Positions 9,338 through 18,283 of a stretch of 41,584 bases of DNA are shown one piece after another (the stretch's first letter is position 1; the number at the start of each line of letters is the position of its first letter). The DNA lies in contig CAMZDG010000026.1 of NCBI GenBank assembly GCA_947305245.1, positions 1-41,584 on the forward strand, read 5' to 3'. The notes below the pieces were generated by a model that was not told where the DNA came from, did not search any database, and saw only the letters and a list, made by a program, of their open reading frames with translations. Source of the stretch: an uncultured Lachnospiraceae bacterium (GTDB taxonomy: Bacteria; Bacillota; Clostridia; Lachnospirales; Lachnospiraceae). The translations under genes were made by a program, and so were the position numbers.

Positions 9338-9925
9338 ATGGGGAAGATCGTATGTCTGATGGGAAAGAGTTCCACGGGAAAGGATACCATCTATAAGGAC
9401 CTGCTCCGGCGCAGGGAAATTCCGTTTCGAACGGTCGTGCCGTATACGACAAGGCCCATCCGCAACGGAGAGCGCGAGGGCGTAGAGTATCATTTCACGG
9501 ATGAGGTGGGCTTTCAGGCGCTCAAGGCACAGGGAAAGATCATTGAGGACAGGGCCTACAATACTTGCCACGGCCTTTGGAGGTACTTTACGGTGGACGA
9601 CGGCAACCTTCGCTTGGAGGAGGCGGACTATCTTCTCATCGGCACGCTGGAGGCCTACCAAAAGCTTCGCGAGTATTTCGGTGACGAAAAGGTTCTGCCC
9701 GTGCTCGTTACGCTTGATGACGGCGTGCGCCTGCAGAGGGCTTTGGACCGTGAGAAATGCCAGGCGCATCCAAAGTATGAGGAGATGTGCAGGAGGTTTC
9801 TGGCAGACAGCGAGGATTTCTCGGAGGAGAAGATGGCCCAGGCGGGGCATCCCATGAGTTTTTATAATGATGACCTGGAGGTTTGCATCGGAGAGATCAC
9901 TGCATATCTGAAAGAACGGTTGTAG
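9338..9925 (+). CDS. Guanylate kinase-like nucleotide kinase
   Basis: The 195-residue protein carries an altered P-loop, GKSSTGKDT (9-17), then VVPYTTRPIRNGEREGVEYHF, which matches the GMP-binding segment of guanylate kinases (TTR.. and Glu-Tyr). Lengths agree with the family. The P-loop differs from the usual GPSGVGK form and the lid is unusual, so it may be a divergent paralogue rather than the housekeeping gmk. ATG 9338 follows GGGGGAA at good spacing and gives the MGKIVCLMG start; an upstream in-frame TTG at 9326 lacks a site. holB follows 14 bases after its stop. Confidence 0.82.
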   Translation: MGKIVCLMGKSSTGKDTIYKDLLRRREIPFRTVVPYTTRPIRNGEREGVEYHFTDEVGFQALKAQGKIIEDRAYNTCHGLWRYFTVDDGNLRLEEADYLLIGTLEAYQKLREYFGDEKVLPVLVTLDDGVRLQRALDREKCQAHPKYEEMCRRFLADSEDFSEEKMAQAGHPMSFYNDDLEVCIGEITAYLKERL

Positions 9926-9939
9926 GAAGGAGTGATGAC

Positions 9940-10944
9940 ATGGCTAATTTTCGAGACGTCATAGGACAGGACCAGATCAAGGAGCATTTGGAAAATGCCA
10001 TTGCCTCCGGGAAGATCTCGCACGCCTACGTCATAAACGGCGAGCAGTTTTCCGGGAAGGAATTTATCGCGAAGATCTTTGCCATGGCGCTACAATGTGA
10101 AAGAAAAGGCGAGGACGGCGCGGAGGTGCCCTGCCAGAAATGTCATTCCTGTAAGCAGGCGCTGTCCGACAACCAGCCTGACATTATCAAGGTCACGCAT
10201 GAGAAGCCGAATACCATCAGCGTTGATGACGTGCGCGCGCAGATCAGCGGCGACATAGGCATCAAGCCATACTCCAGCCCGTATAAGATTTATATCATGA
10301 ACGAGGCGGAAAAGATGACCACCCAGGCGCAAAACGCCATTCTGAAAACCTTAGAGGAGCCGCCCGAATATGCGGTGATCCTGCTTCTTACCACGAACGT
10401 TAACGCGCTCCTGCCGACGATCCTGAGCCGCTGCGTGGTACTGAACATGAAGCCCGTCTCCGATCATCTGATCCGAAAATACCTGATGGAGGAGCTCCAG
10501 ATCACGGATTATAAGGCAGAGGTCTGCGTTGCCTTTGCGCGCGGAAATCTCGGAAAGGCCCGTCAGCTCGCGTTCAGCGAAGGCTTTGAAAACATGAAGA
10601 GCGAGGCGCTTTCCGTGCTGAAGTACATACAGGACATGGAGCTTTCCGAGCTGGTGTCGGCGGCCAATCGCATCAAAGAATATAAGCTGGATCGAAATGA
10701 TCTGATCGACATTATGATGGTATGGTACCGGGACGTGCTGCTTTTCAAGGCGACCAATGACATGAACCATCTTGTGTTCCGGGAAGAGGGAAGCACCCTG
10801 CGCCAGGTTGCAAGACGCAGCAGCTATGAAGGGATCGAGGCGGTGCTCGAGGCACTCCAAAAGGCGAAAAAGCGCCTGGAGGCCAACGTAAATCCCGACC
10901 TGGTGATGGAGCTTTTGTTCCTGACCATGAAGGAGAATGGGTAA
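9940..10944 (+). CDS. holB: DNA polymerase III subunit delta'
   Basis: The 334-residue clamp-loader subunit starts MANFRDVIGQDQIKEHLENA, and has the degenerate P-loop GEQFSGKE, a four-cysteine zinc module (CERKGEDGAEVPCQKCHSC), the YIMNEAEKMTTQAQNAILKTLEEPP segment split by family motifs, and a sensor-1 region ending SRC. It loads the beta clamp together with DnaX and HolA. ATG 9940 has a strong GGAAGGAG site (9925-9932); the frame extends upstream into the kinase gene. In most relatives ricT follows directly, but here two other + strand genes and a convergent gene intervene. Confidence 0.93.
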   Translation: MANFRDVIGQDQIKEHLENAIASGKISHAYVINGEQFSGKEFIAKIFAMALQCERKGEDGAEVPCQKCHSCKQALSDNQPDIIKVTHEKPNTISVDDVRAQISGDIGIKPYSSPYKIYIMNEAEKMTTQAQNAILKTLEEPPEYAVILLLTTNVNALLPTILSRCVVLNMKPVSDHLIRKYLMEELQITDYKAEVCVAFARGNLGKARQLAFSEGFENMKSEALSVLKYIQDMELSELVSAANRIKEYKLDRNDLIDIMMVWYRDVLLFKATNDMNHLVFREEGSTLRQVARRSSYEGIEAVLEALQKAKKRLEANVNPDLVMELLFLTMKENG

Positions 10945-10999
10945 AAAGAGAAATGGAAGCATTGGAGACTTTGCGCGGGATCCATGCGCTGGAGGAAGA

Positions 11000-11428
11000 A
11001 TGACCATTGAGGAGTTGCTTAAAAGGGACGGGAAGCTGATCTACAAGACCCGCGGCGTGAGCATGGAACCCATGCTGCGACAGAACAGGGATCTTGTAGT
11101 GCTCGAGACGCCAACTGCCAGATTAAAACCATATGACGTGGCACTTTATAAGAGAGGAACGGCGCTGGTGCTCCACCGCGTACTTCAGGTCAAGGAGGAT
11201 CATTACCTGATCCGCGGAGACAATACTTATTCCATGGAGAAGGTTCCGGATGACGCCGTCCTGGGCGTTCTGACAAGCTTTCAGCGAAAGGGGAAGCAGA
11301 TCTCGGTGACGAACGGACGGTATCAATTGTACGTAAAGCTATGGTGTGCCATCTATCCGCTCCGCTTTCTTGCGGTAAAAGGAATGCGCGTGGTGCGGCG
11401 TACCGCAAAATGGATATTGAGAAGGTAA
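11000..11428 (+). CDS. S24/S26 signal-peptidase-like protein
   Basis: A 142-residue protein with GVSMEPML (Ser21 as the expected nucleophile), LVLHRV (His59) and IRGDNT (72-77). The Ser-His arrangement resembles the SipW/ER-type signal peptidase family (S26B) more than the Ser-Lys bacterial type I form, although Lys51 lies nearby. The C-terminal part (about 105-130) is hydrophobic/basic and could be membrane-associated; there is no N-terminal anchor. ATG 11000 follows GGAGGA; an earlier in-frame ATG at 10937 has its site only one base away. The STT3 gene begins six bases after the stop, so the two are probably co-expressed. It could be a regulator-type peptidase instead. Confidence 0.75.
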   Translation: MTIEELLKRDGKLIYKTRGVSMEPMLRQNRDLVVLETPTARLKPYDVALYKRGTALVLHRVLQVKEDHYLIRGDNTYSMEKVPDDAVLGVLTSFQRKGKQISVTNGRYQLYVKLWCAIYPLRFLAVKGMRVVRRTAKWILRR

Positions 11429-11434
11429 TGCCCT

Positions 11435-13846
11435 ATGTTTCACTTGAGAAAAAAAGAGACGAAAAAGGAAAAGAAAAGCCAGGAAAGCAGGCTTAAGGCC
11501 TTGCTTCCCCTGGCCATAATAATGCTGATCATATTGTTTGCATTCCTAGTCCGCGCGCGGGCTTATTCGCTTCCTGCGACGGCGAAGGATGAAAAACAGT
11601 ATATGCAGGATGAAAATGGCGAGCCCTATCTGACGGAGATGGACTCCTATTATTATCTCCGAAAGACCGCGGAAATGGCGGAAGCGGGGAAGGCCAAGCT
11701 CTTTGACTACCGCACGGATGACTTAAAGATCGGTCAGAGGATCAGAGTGCCCCATCAAAGCTTTATGCCGGAGGGATTGCCTTCATTGGCTTATCTCCTT
11801 TGGCGTTATGTTTTTGCGCTATTTGGCGTGTCACTGACGCAGGTCGCCATCTGGATGGGACCCGTTATCAGCGCGCTGGCGGCAATCCCGGCTTTTCTTT
11901 ACGTGAAAAAGAGAACAAACCTAGTTGGCGGCGCCGTGGCCGGAATGCTTGTGGGCTGTGCCATTCCGTTTGTCGTGCATACGCATGCCGGATTTTTCGA
12001 TACGGACATGATGCTGGGCATCCTACCGCTGACCTTTCTTCTTTGTCAGCTTTGGTGCATGCAGGAGGAGAAGCTGTCTCGCCAAGTGATCCTGGCGCTA
12101 GTGAGTGCGCTCGGCATGACGGGGCTTTATTGCATCTGGGGAGCATCGCGAACCTATTATCTTCTTGCACTGATCTGCGCCGTGCTTTCTTCCCTGATCG
12201 TATTTCTTTTACCGTCAAAGCTTTTGCCTGAGAAACCTTGGCTAAGGAAATGGAAGGTGCTTCGCGGCGCTTTGCTCTCTCATATCTTATCGGTCGGACT
12301 TTTGTATCTTGTTGGCGGCTCCTATGCCATCGATCGGTTGATCAACGTGCTCGGAACGATACGCTTCGCGACGGGTGCGTCTTCCGCCGCCATGCCCAAT
12401 GCCTTTCAGTATACCAGCGAGATGATGACGATCAAAACGACTACGGGATGGTCTCCCCTGCAGCTCTACAAGGCTCATTCGCAATCGCTGCTAGGCATGC
12501 TCGGAGGTGCGATGCCTTGCGCCTTAGCCGCCCTCATGATCCCGTTAACGGTGATTTTCTTGATCTTTCCGAGAAAGCGCGCGGGAGTGGAAGCCGCAGA
12601 ACGCAAGAAATCCATTGTGCCAACTGTCGCCGAGGTCGCATTCTTTGCTCCGTGGCTTGGTTTTTCATTGAAATATGCATTTACGGGTGTAAGATATGCT
12701 GAGATCGCGGTCCTGCCAATCGCCGTTATGAGCGGGCTGATCCTGGGGCGGATCACGGAAGTCGCAAAACAAGGAAAGGAAAAAACGCGAAAGTGGTTTC
12801 TTGCCGCAGGTGCGTTCCTTGCAATCCTCACAGTCATTCCAGTATGTTATGGCTCTTGGATGAGTTCTGGTTTGGCGAAGTCTATGGTGTCGGACGGTAG
12901 GGCGCAAGCCATGGATTATATTCGCGAGGAGTATCCTAATGTTGAATCCGTTGCCGGATGGTGGGATGACGGTTATTACATTCAGTATCGCGGTGAAAAG
13001 AGAAGTCTTTCGGACGGCGGCACCAGCAGCGGAAGAGTCAATTGGTTTTTGGGAAAGGCACTGATGACAAATGATCCAAAGCTGTCCGCAGGGATCTTTC
13101 GGATGCTGAATGAGACTTGCCTGGATGCATTATATGGTCTCATGGGAGATGGGATGGACGAAACGGATGCCATTGCACTTCTCTTGCAGGTCTTGCCGAT
13201 GGAACGGGAGGAAGCGGCAAAGGTGCTGGATGCTGCAGGCATTGATCAAAAGTATCTGGATATGACGCATCCGCTTGATACAAATGAGATGGCGTTGACA
13301 CTGAGCAGTGACCTGATGGGAAAGATTTCGGCGATGGGTTATTATGGCTTTTGGGATCCTTCGAAGGGTGAAGTGACGCAGAAGGTGGCCATGTTCTATT
13401 CCAGAAGGTCGTTCATCTTTGATGCAGAGGGGAAAGCGGCGGTTTCGATGATCGGAACGAATGCCGTGACTTATCTGACGATGGATCCGAATGGAGTAGT
13501 ATCTGCTTATTATACTGACGATCAAGGGAATCAACATGGCGTTGGCTGGGTCTGCGTCTGGGAGGACGGAGTCAAGATCAAGGATCAGAAGTTTGAAACC
13601 TACGGCATACAGCCGTGCGTGATCCTGGTGAAGGAAGGTGAGCGGTATTGCTGCGCGCTCTGCACGAACAACCTGACTGACAGCATGCTAGTCCGTCTTC
13701 TGCTTTGTGAGGATAAAAGCGTGGAAGGCTTAAGTTTCTTAGGGACATGGTATGGCAATGTCAGCAAAGAACCATGTGCTGCGCAAAGAAGAATTGATTA
13801 CACGCATGTCCCCTCCTACGCCACCCAACTCTGGCTCTACAAATAA
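11435..13846 (+). CDS. STT3/PglB/AglB-type oligosaccharyltransferase
   Basis: An 803-residue polytopic membrane protein. Family features appear in order: first external-loop acidic residue in TEMDSYYYLRK (Asp70), the second motif GFFDTD (Asp189, Asp191) matching the metal-binding DxD of PglB/AglB, a loop with TSEMMTIKT where a TxxE-like motif is expected but not clean, Arg420 in TGVRYAEIA matching the conserved Arg before the last helices, and WWDDG (509-513), the WWDxG signature that binds the acceptor sequon. About 11-13 membrane segments precede a soluble C-terminal domain of about 300 residues. Established members transfer lipid-linked glycans to Asn in N-x-S/T. No flippase or glycosyltransferase genes lie next to it. 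Confidence 0.82.
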   Translation: MFHLRKKETKKEKKSQESRLKALLPLAIIMLIILFAFLVRARAYSLPATAKDEKQYMQDENGEPYLTEMDSYYYLRKTAEMAEAGKAKLFDYRTDDLKIGQRIRVPHQSFMPEGLPSLAYLLWRYVFALFGVSLTQVAIWMGPVISALAAIPAFLYVKKRTNLVGGAVAGMLVGCAIPFVVHTHAGFFDTDMMLGILPLTFLLCQLWCMQEEKLSRQVILALVSALGMTGLYCIWGASRTYYLLALICAVLSSLIVFLLPSKLLPEKPWLRKWKVLRGALLSHILSVGLLYLVGGSYAIDRLINVLGTIRFATGASSAAMPNAFQYTSEMMTIKTTTGWSPLQLYKAHSQSLLGMLGGAMPCALAALMIPLTVIFLIFPRKRAGVEAAERKKSIVPTVAEVAFFAPWLGFSLKYAFTGVRYAEIAVLPIAVMSGLILGRITEVAKQGKEKTRKWFLAAGAFLAILTVIPVCYGSWMSSGLAKSMVSDGRAQAMDYIREEYPNVESVAGWWDDGYYIQYRGEKRSLSDGGTSSGRVNWFLGKALMTNDPKLSAGIFRMLNETCLDALYGLMGDGMDETDAIALLLQVLPMEREEAAKVLDAAGIDQKYLDMTHPLDTNEMALTLSSDLMGKISAMGYYGFWDPSKGEVTQKVAMFYSRRSFIFDAEGKAAVSMIGTNAVTYLTMDPNGVVSAYYTDDQGNQHGVGWVCVWEDGVKIKDQKFETYGIQPCVILVKEGERYCCALCTNNLTDSMLVRLLLCEDKSVEGLSFLGTWYGNVSKEPCAAQRRIDYTHVPSYATQLWLYK

Positions 13847-13902
13847 CTTGTCAAACAATCAACCCTACAAATAATAATAAATATCATAAGAGCTGAAAGA
13901 AG

Positions 13903-13942
13903 AAATCCCCCATACGATTCATCATCGTATGAGGGATTTTAA
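13903..13942. terminator. Bidirectional terminator between the STT3 and dynamin genes
   Basis: A 16-bp stem (13903-13918 with 13924-13939) has one mismatch and a five-base loop, tcatc. TTTT follows on the + strand and a T-rich run on the - strand, so it can end both convergent transcripts. Confidence 0.85.
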
Positions 13943-13959
13943 TTTGTGGCTAATTCCCC

Positions 13960-16479
13960 TTATTTCAGCTCGCCCCAGATTCTCTGGTTCAGCTCTTTGT
14001 CTCTTGCAGCCACGAGATCCAGCACGGCCTTTGCCTTTTCCTGCATCTTTGCAGCTTCCTTCTCGTCGTTGATCAGGAATTCCAGGTTGCTGGAGATGGT
14101 GTCAATGTTGTTCTTGAACTCTGCCTTCAGCTCCGCGGTCTTCGTCTGAGCCACGGCGATGATCTCGGCCATGTAGGACTCATACTGCTGCATGGTCGTT
14201 GCGGCAAACATTGCCTCGATGTCGTTCTTATAGGACTTCTTGTCGTTGGTCGAGAAGATGAAGATTGCCTTCTGCTTGTTGATGTACTCATCCATGCGCA
14301 GCGCCTTCAGCGAGGAAGGAGGGATCTGCGTGTCGGACACGTTCGCGATACGTCTAACCAGCTCTTCGTCGATGCCCTGATAACCGGTGATGGTCTTCAC
14401 CAGACGGGTTCTCAGATCCTCGATCTGCAGCTTCAAGATGATCTCACGGTTCACCTTATAATATTCATCGATCTCCATCAGGTAACGGTTCAGTTCCTGA
14501 CGGATCAGGTTGTTCTTCTCTTCGAAAACTTCAGGACGGATGGCGATCCACTTCATCTTATCCGCGATCTTGGAAGCCTGCGCCTTGCGGGCCTCGATGA
14601 TCTCCGTGAAGGCCTGAACCTCCAGGAAGCGGGAGTAGATGCTCTTGGGATTTAAGTCCTCAAGATATTCCGCACAGCACTTGTCGATGTCGCTCACCAT
14701 GGTGGTCTTCATGGTCTGGATGTTCTGGGAGATCTGCTCCTTGGAGAGTCTCGCCTGCGCCTCAATGGCCTTATAGTCATCGCGGATGAAGTTTACCACG
14801 CTGGAGATGCTGTCATACAGACCCTTTGCCTTCACGGCGAGGGCATATTTCTGGCCATAGCGGATGATCTCTTTTTCTACGGCATACATACCGGAATTGA
14901 CGTACACGCGGTGCAGGATGGGATAGAGGCTGTTCTCGCAAGGCTCGTCGCACTTCTTGAGCTCTTCCTTACAATCCTCGAGCAGGCGCTTGGTGTCGTT
15001 ATCGGCATTCGCCATCTTATCCAGCTTGAAGTACATTCCCGTCTCCACCTCGGTGGGCTCATTCTTGGACAGCAGGGGATCGCTGACGGGAGCATTGTTG
15101 ATCTCATTTCTGTGGTTTGCCAGCCAGAGGCGCTCGTCCTCGGTATCCACGTTGGCCTCGATGGCCTTGGCGATATAAGCGGCCTTGGAGGATACGAAGA
15201 ACAGACGCTCCGTCGCGAGATCGATGTATTCCGCTTCCTCGTTGTAGATCTTGTCGGTCTCCTTCAGGGAGATGCCGACCTTCTTGTTCTTCAGGTTTGC
15301 CAGATCGGTCAGGCTTCTGGTGTCCGCCTGGTTGATGATGTGCAGGGAACGGGTCAGGTCGATGTGCACCTGATCCTTGGTATCCTGGCTTTCCCTGGAG
15401 GAGTGGATCAGCTTATACAGAGTGGAGTTACCGGTACCTTCCATCTTCGTCGGCTCATAGATGACGATGAGGATGGAGTTGGTCTGCTGCTGCAGGGCCT
15501 TCTGCAGTACCAAAAGGTGTTCGTTGGAGTTACTGTCCGTACCGGGCGTATCGTAGAACGTGAAGTTCAGGTTGGGATCCAGTGAGCTGGGATAGTTCAC
15601 GTCAATGATCCCGTCCACGTATTCCGTGGCATCATCGACCACCGCATTGGGAAGCTCGTTGATGCTCTTTAAGATCTGATAGAGCTGCTCATGAGGCTGC
15701 AGGTGGAAGACCAGCGCGTTGTTGATCTCATTTTGGATCCTGCGCTTCGTGGTCTCGCAGGGCTTCTCGGACTCAAAGACAAATTTATTCTTGCTCTCGT
15801 TCCAGGACAGGGTCACCTTGTTGCTGGCCCCGGGCGCGTCGGAGGAGCAGAGATTGAACATGATGGACGGATTCTTCGCATTGCGGATCCGGAACATCTT
15901 CGCGGTCTCGGAGTTAATGCTCTCAGGCAGGATGCGGCGACCGATCAGGGTGTTGATGAAGGTGGACTTACCGGAACTGTAGGTACCAACCAGACAGATG
16001 TTGATGTCGCTGCAGCTCATCAGCTCACGCTTCTTGAAGAACTCCTGCTTTCTGTTCTGGAAGGACTGCTGGATCTCAGAATCCTTCAGCTCGGAATCAA
16101 AGAGCTTTAAGGTCTCGTCGCAGAAGTCGCTGATGCGGCTGAAAATTTCCGTAACGGAGGGCAGCTCAATAAAATTGCTGATGGTGAAGCGCTCTTCCCC
16201 GGCAAATTTATTATATTCCGCGATCTTCTCGCAGAAATCCTCATAGTCGACCTTGGTTCCCTTGAAGACCAGGCTGATCTTTTCGTTGGAGAACTGCTCG
16301 AATATGTCGGTGAAAAATTTATTACCCTGGTTCTGAAGCAGAAACTCTCCGCTCTCAGGGGAATATGGGATCAGATTGGGACAGATCTTGTAGGGAACTT
16401 CAATAAACTCCCCCTTTACCTTCGCAAGGAAATGGATCTCCTTTTTGACAGGGTGGTACATGATCATTAATTCTTTCAC
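13960..16479 (-). CDS. Dynamin-like large GTPase
   Basis: An 839-residue protein with a G1 P-loop GTYSSGKS (165-172), G2/G3 region with FYDTPGTDS (about 309-317), and IINQAD where the G4 specificity motif lies. A long helical stalk with Lys/Glu-rich heptads follows to the end, as in bacterial dynamin-like proteins that remodel or protect membranes. There is a roughly 150-residue N-terminal domain before the GTPase, which I do not recognise. No clear transmembrane helix is visible. The GTG start at 16479 is supported by GGGAGGG about seven bases upstream; in-frame ATGs follow at 16467 and 16461. It is monocistronic, convergent to STT3 and has its own consensus promoter. Confidence 0.82.
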   Translation of the reverse strand: MKELMIMYHPVKKEIHFLAKVKGEFIEVPYKICPNLIPYSPESGEFLLQNQGNKFFTDIFEQFSNEKISLVFKGTKVDYEDFCEKIAEYNKFAGEERFTISNFIELPSVTEIFSRISDFCDETLKLFDSELKDSEIQQSFQNRKQEFFKKRELMSCSDINICLVGTYSSGKSTFINTLIGRRILPESINSETAKMFRIRNAKNPSIMFNLCSSDAPGASNKVTLSWNESKNKFVFESEKPCETTKRRIQNEINNALVFHLQPHEQLYQILKSINELPNAVVDDATEYVDGIIDVNYPSSLDPNLNFTFYDTPGTDSNSNEHLLVLQKALQQQTNSILIVIYEPTKMEGTGNSTLYKLIHSSRESQDTKDQVHIDLTRSLHIINQADTRSLTDLANLKNKKVGISLKETDKIYNEEAEYIDLATERLFFVSSKAAYIAKAIEANVDTEDERLWLANHRNEINNAPVSDPLLSKNEPTEVETGMYFKLDKMANADNDTKRLLEDCKEELKKCDEPCENSLYPILHRVYVNSGMYAVEKEIIRYGQKYALAVKAKGLYDSISSVVNFIRDDYKAIEAQARLSKEQISQNIQTMKTTMVSDIDKCCAEYLEDLNPKSIYSRFLEVQAFTEIIEARKAQASKIADKMKWIAIRPEVFEEKNNLIRQELNRYLMEIDEYYKVNREIILKLQIEDLRTRLVKTITGYQGIDEELVRRIANVSDTQIPPSSLKALRMDEYINKQKAIFIFSTNDKKSYKNDIEAMFAATTMQQYESYMAEIIAVAQTKTAELKAEFKNNIDTISSNLEFLINDEKEAAKMQEKAKAVLDLVAARDKELNQRIWGELK

Positions 16480-16581
16480 TTTGTTGCCCTCCCGCGGATC
16501 TTTCGACCCGCTTAACGTTAGTTTTTGCTTTCCTGCTTATATATATCGGCCGGAAACTCAAAAGAAATGACCTCATTTTCT

Positions 16582-16610
16582 ATTATATACGTTTCTTCTT
16601 TAAATGTCAA
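16582..16610 (-). promoter_or_regulatory. Consensus sigma-A promoter of the dynamin-like gene
   Basis: On the - strand TTGACA (16610-16605) and TATAAT (16587-16582) are separated by exactly 17 bases: both hexamers match consensus perfectly. It lies about 100 bases upstream of the GTG start. Confidence 0.9.
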
Positions 16611-16633
16611 AACAAAGAGGAAAGAAATAATGA

Positions 16634-16662
16634 TTGTCTGAAAACGGTTTTGGTGATATACT
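16634..16662 (+). promoter_or_regulatory. Promoter of the ricT operon
   Basis: TTGTCT (16634-16639), a 17-base spacer and TATACT (16657-16662), with TGA before the -10 giving an extended form. It fixes the ricT start downstream of about 16669, ruling out the in-frame ATG at 16650. It is divergent from the dynamin promoter, with -35 boxes about 24 bases apart. Confidence 0.82.
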
Positions 16663-16727
16663 ATTATCGGTTCTTTGTGGTTGATAGATTGAGAAAGGAA
16701 TGCCGATTTTTCGGCAAAAAGAGAAAA

Positions 16728-18266
16728 ATGGTAAGAGTAGTAGGAGTAAGATTTCGGACGGCAGGTAAAATTTATTTTTTTGATCCCCTGCAGTTCGAGA
16801 TAAAGCGCGGCGAGAACGTGATCGTGGAGACCGCGAGAGGAATTGAATTTGGCACGGTTGTCTCTGATATCCGGGAGGTGGACGAAGCCTCCGTGGTACA
16901 GCCCTTAAAGCCCATTTTGCGTATCGCGAACCAGAGGGACAAGGATCAGGAGGCCGGCAACAAGGAAAAGGAAAAAGAGGCCTTCAAGATCTGTCAGGAG
17001 AAGATCCGCAAGCACGGACTGGAGATGAAGCTCATCGATGCGGAGTATACCTTTGACAACAATAAGGTCTTATTTTATTTCACGGCAGACGGAAGGATCG
17101 ATTTCCGCGAGCTCGTCAAGGATCTTGCGGGCGTGTTCAAGACGAGGATCGAACTGCGTCAGATCGGCGTCAGGGATGAGACAAAGATCATGGGCGGCAT
17201 TGGCATATGCGGGCGGCCCCTGTGCTGTCACAGCTATCTGTCGGATTTCATCGCCGTGTCCATCAAGATGGCGAAGGAGCAGAACCTTTCCCTGAATCCC
17301 ACCAAGATCTCCGGGGTTTGCGGAAGGCTGATGTGTTGCTTAAAGAACGAGGAAGAGACCTATGAGGAATTAAACCGCAGGCTTCCGAACGTAGGAGATA
17401 CGGTGACCATGCTGGACGGCATGAAGGGCGTGGTGCACAGCGTGAACGTGCTCCGTCAGCGGGTCAAGGTGATCGTGGAGTCCGGTGACGACAAGGAGAT
17501 CAAGGAGTTTGAGGTGGAGCAGCTTCGGTTCCACAGGCATCACGGGAAGAAGGGGCAGCAGAATGTTTCTCCCGAGGAGCTGATGGAGCTCGAAAAGCTC
17601 GAGAAGGAAGAGGAAGAAGAACTCGAGGCAGCGGCTGCCGAGAAGGAAGCCGGCATGCAGCGTGATAAGGGTTCCCGTCAGAATCAAAAGGGCGGGGAAG
17701 GCCGGGACCGCAGAGACCGCCAGCAGAAGGGCGAGCGCCAGGACCGAGGCGATCGTCAGGAAAAGGGCGAGCGCCAGGACAGAGGTGACCGCCAGGAGAA
17801 GGGCGAGCGCCAGGACCGAGGCGACCGCCAGGAGAAGGGCGAGCGCCAGGACCGAGGCGACCGCCAGGAAAAAGGAGATCGCCAGCCAAAGGGTGATCGT
17901 CAGGGAAAGAACGGGCGGCCGAATGACCATCAGGGCAAGAACGAGGAGAACCGTCAGGGCAAGAATCGTCAAGAAAAGGGCGAGCGCCAGGACAGAGGAG
18001 ATCGTCAGGAAAAGGGCGAACGCAGGAATCGCAATCGTCACGGAAAGCCTGAGGGAGGAAACGTAAGTGCCGGAGGGCAGGGCGGCGCGGCGAATAACCA
18101 AGGCGGCCAGAATTCCGGCAACCAGGGCAATCAGGGTTCCGGCAATCAGGAAGGCGGCAGACAGGGCAGAAATCGCGGCAATCGTTTTCGCGACAGAAAC
18201 CGCGGTAAGGACAAGCAAGGCGGCGCCAAAGGAGAACAAGACGGCGCCAAGGGCTCAGCCAATTGA
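16728..18266 (+). CDS. ricT: PSP1-domain protein RicT (YaaT) with a long repetitive tail
   Basis: The conserved N-terminal part (about 1-270) begins MVRVVGVRFRTAGKIYFFDP and contains the cysteine motifs CGRPLCC and CGRLMCC, the Fe-S ligands in RicT. In Bacillus, RicT with RicA and RicF forms the Y-complex that controls RNase Y cutting and sporulation/biofilm phosphorelay. After about residue 285 comes an acidic helical linker (EKLEKEEEEELEAAAAEKE) and then roughly 200 residues of Arg/Gln/Gly/Asp-rich sequence with 12-residue repeats, ending in Gly/Asn/Arg-rich sequence. Such a tail could bind RNA. ATG 16728 gives the family N-terminus; the Shine-Dalgarno is weak (AAAGAG). Confidence 0.88.
   Translation: MVRVVGVRFRTAGKIYFFDPLQFEIKRGENVIVETARGIEFGTVVSDIREVDEASVVQPLKPILRIANQRDKDQEAGNKEKEKEAFKICQEKIRKHGLEMKLIDAEYTFDNNKVLFYFTADGRIDFRELVKDLAGVFKTRIELRQIGVRDETKIMGGIGICGRPLCCHSYLSDFIAVSIKMAKEQNLSLNPTKISGVCGRLMCCLKNEEETYEELNRRLPNVGDTVTMLDGMKGVVHSVNVLRQRVKVIVESGDDKEIKEFEVEQLRFHRHHGKKGQQNVSPEELMELEKLEKEEEEELEAAAAEKEAGMQRDKGSRQNQKGGEGRDRRDRQQKGERQDRGDRQEKGERQDRGDRQEKGERQDRGDRQEKGERQDRGDRQEKGDRQPKGDRQGKNGRPNDHQGKNEENRQGKNRQEKGERQDRGDRQEKGERRNRNRHGKPEGGNVSAGGQGGAANNQGGQNSGNQGNQGSGNQEGGRQGRNRGNRFRDRNRGKDKQGGAKGEQDGAKGSAN
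17693..18049 (+). repeat. In-frame 36-bp tandem repeats in the ricT tail
   Basis: The string gggcgagcgccagga recurs at 17729, 17765, 17801 and 17837, an exact 36-base period, and again at 17978, with a variant at 18014. Each unit encodes GERQDRGDRQEK. Degenerate units lie before and between the blocks. The strong DNA-level identity suggests recent expansion by slippage or unequal exchange. Confidence 0.9.
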
Positions 18267-18283
18267 TCATCGGGAGACAGTGA

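Noticed and set aside
16650..16727. Upstream extension of ricT to the ATG at 16650
   Set aside because: The promoter -10 lies at 16657-16662, inside this extension, and the family N-terminus begins at 16728.
17729..17872. 36-bp direct repeats that could suggest a CRISPR array
   Set aside because: The units are contiguous with no spacers, are in frame and encode a protein repeat; no cas genes nearby.
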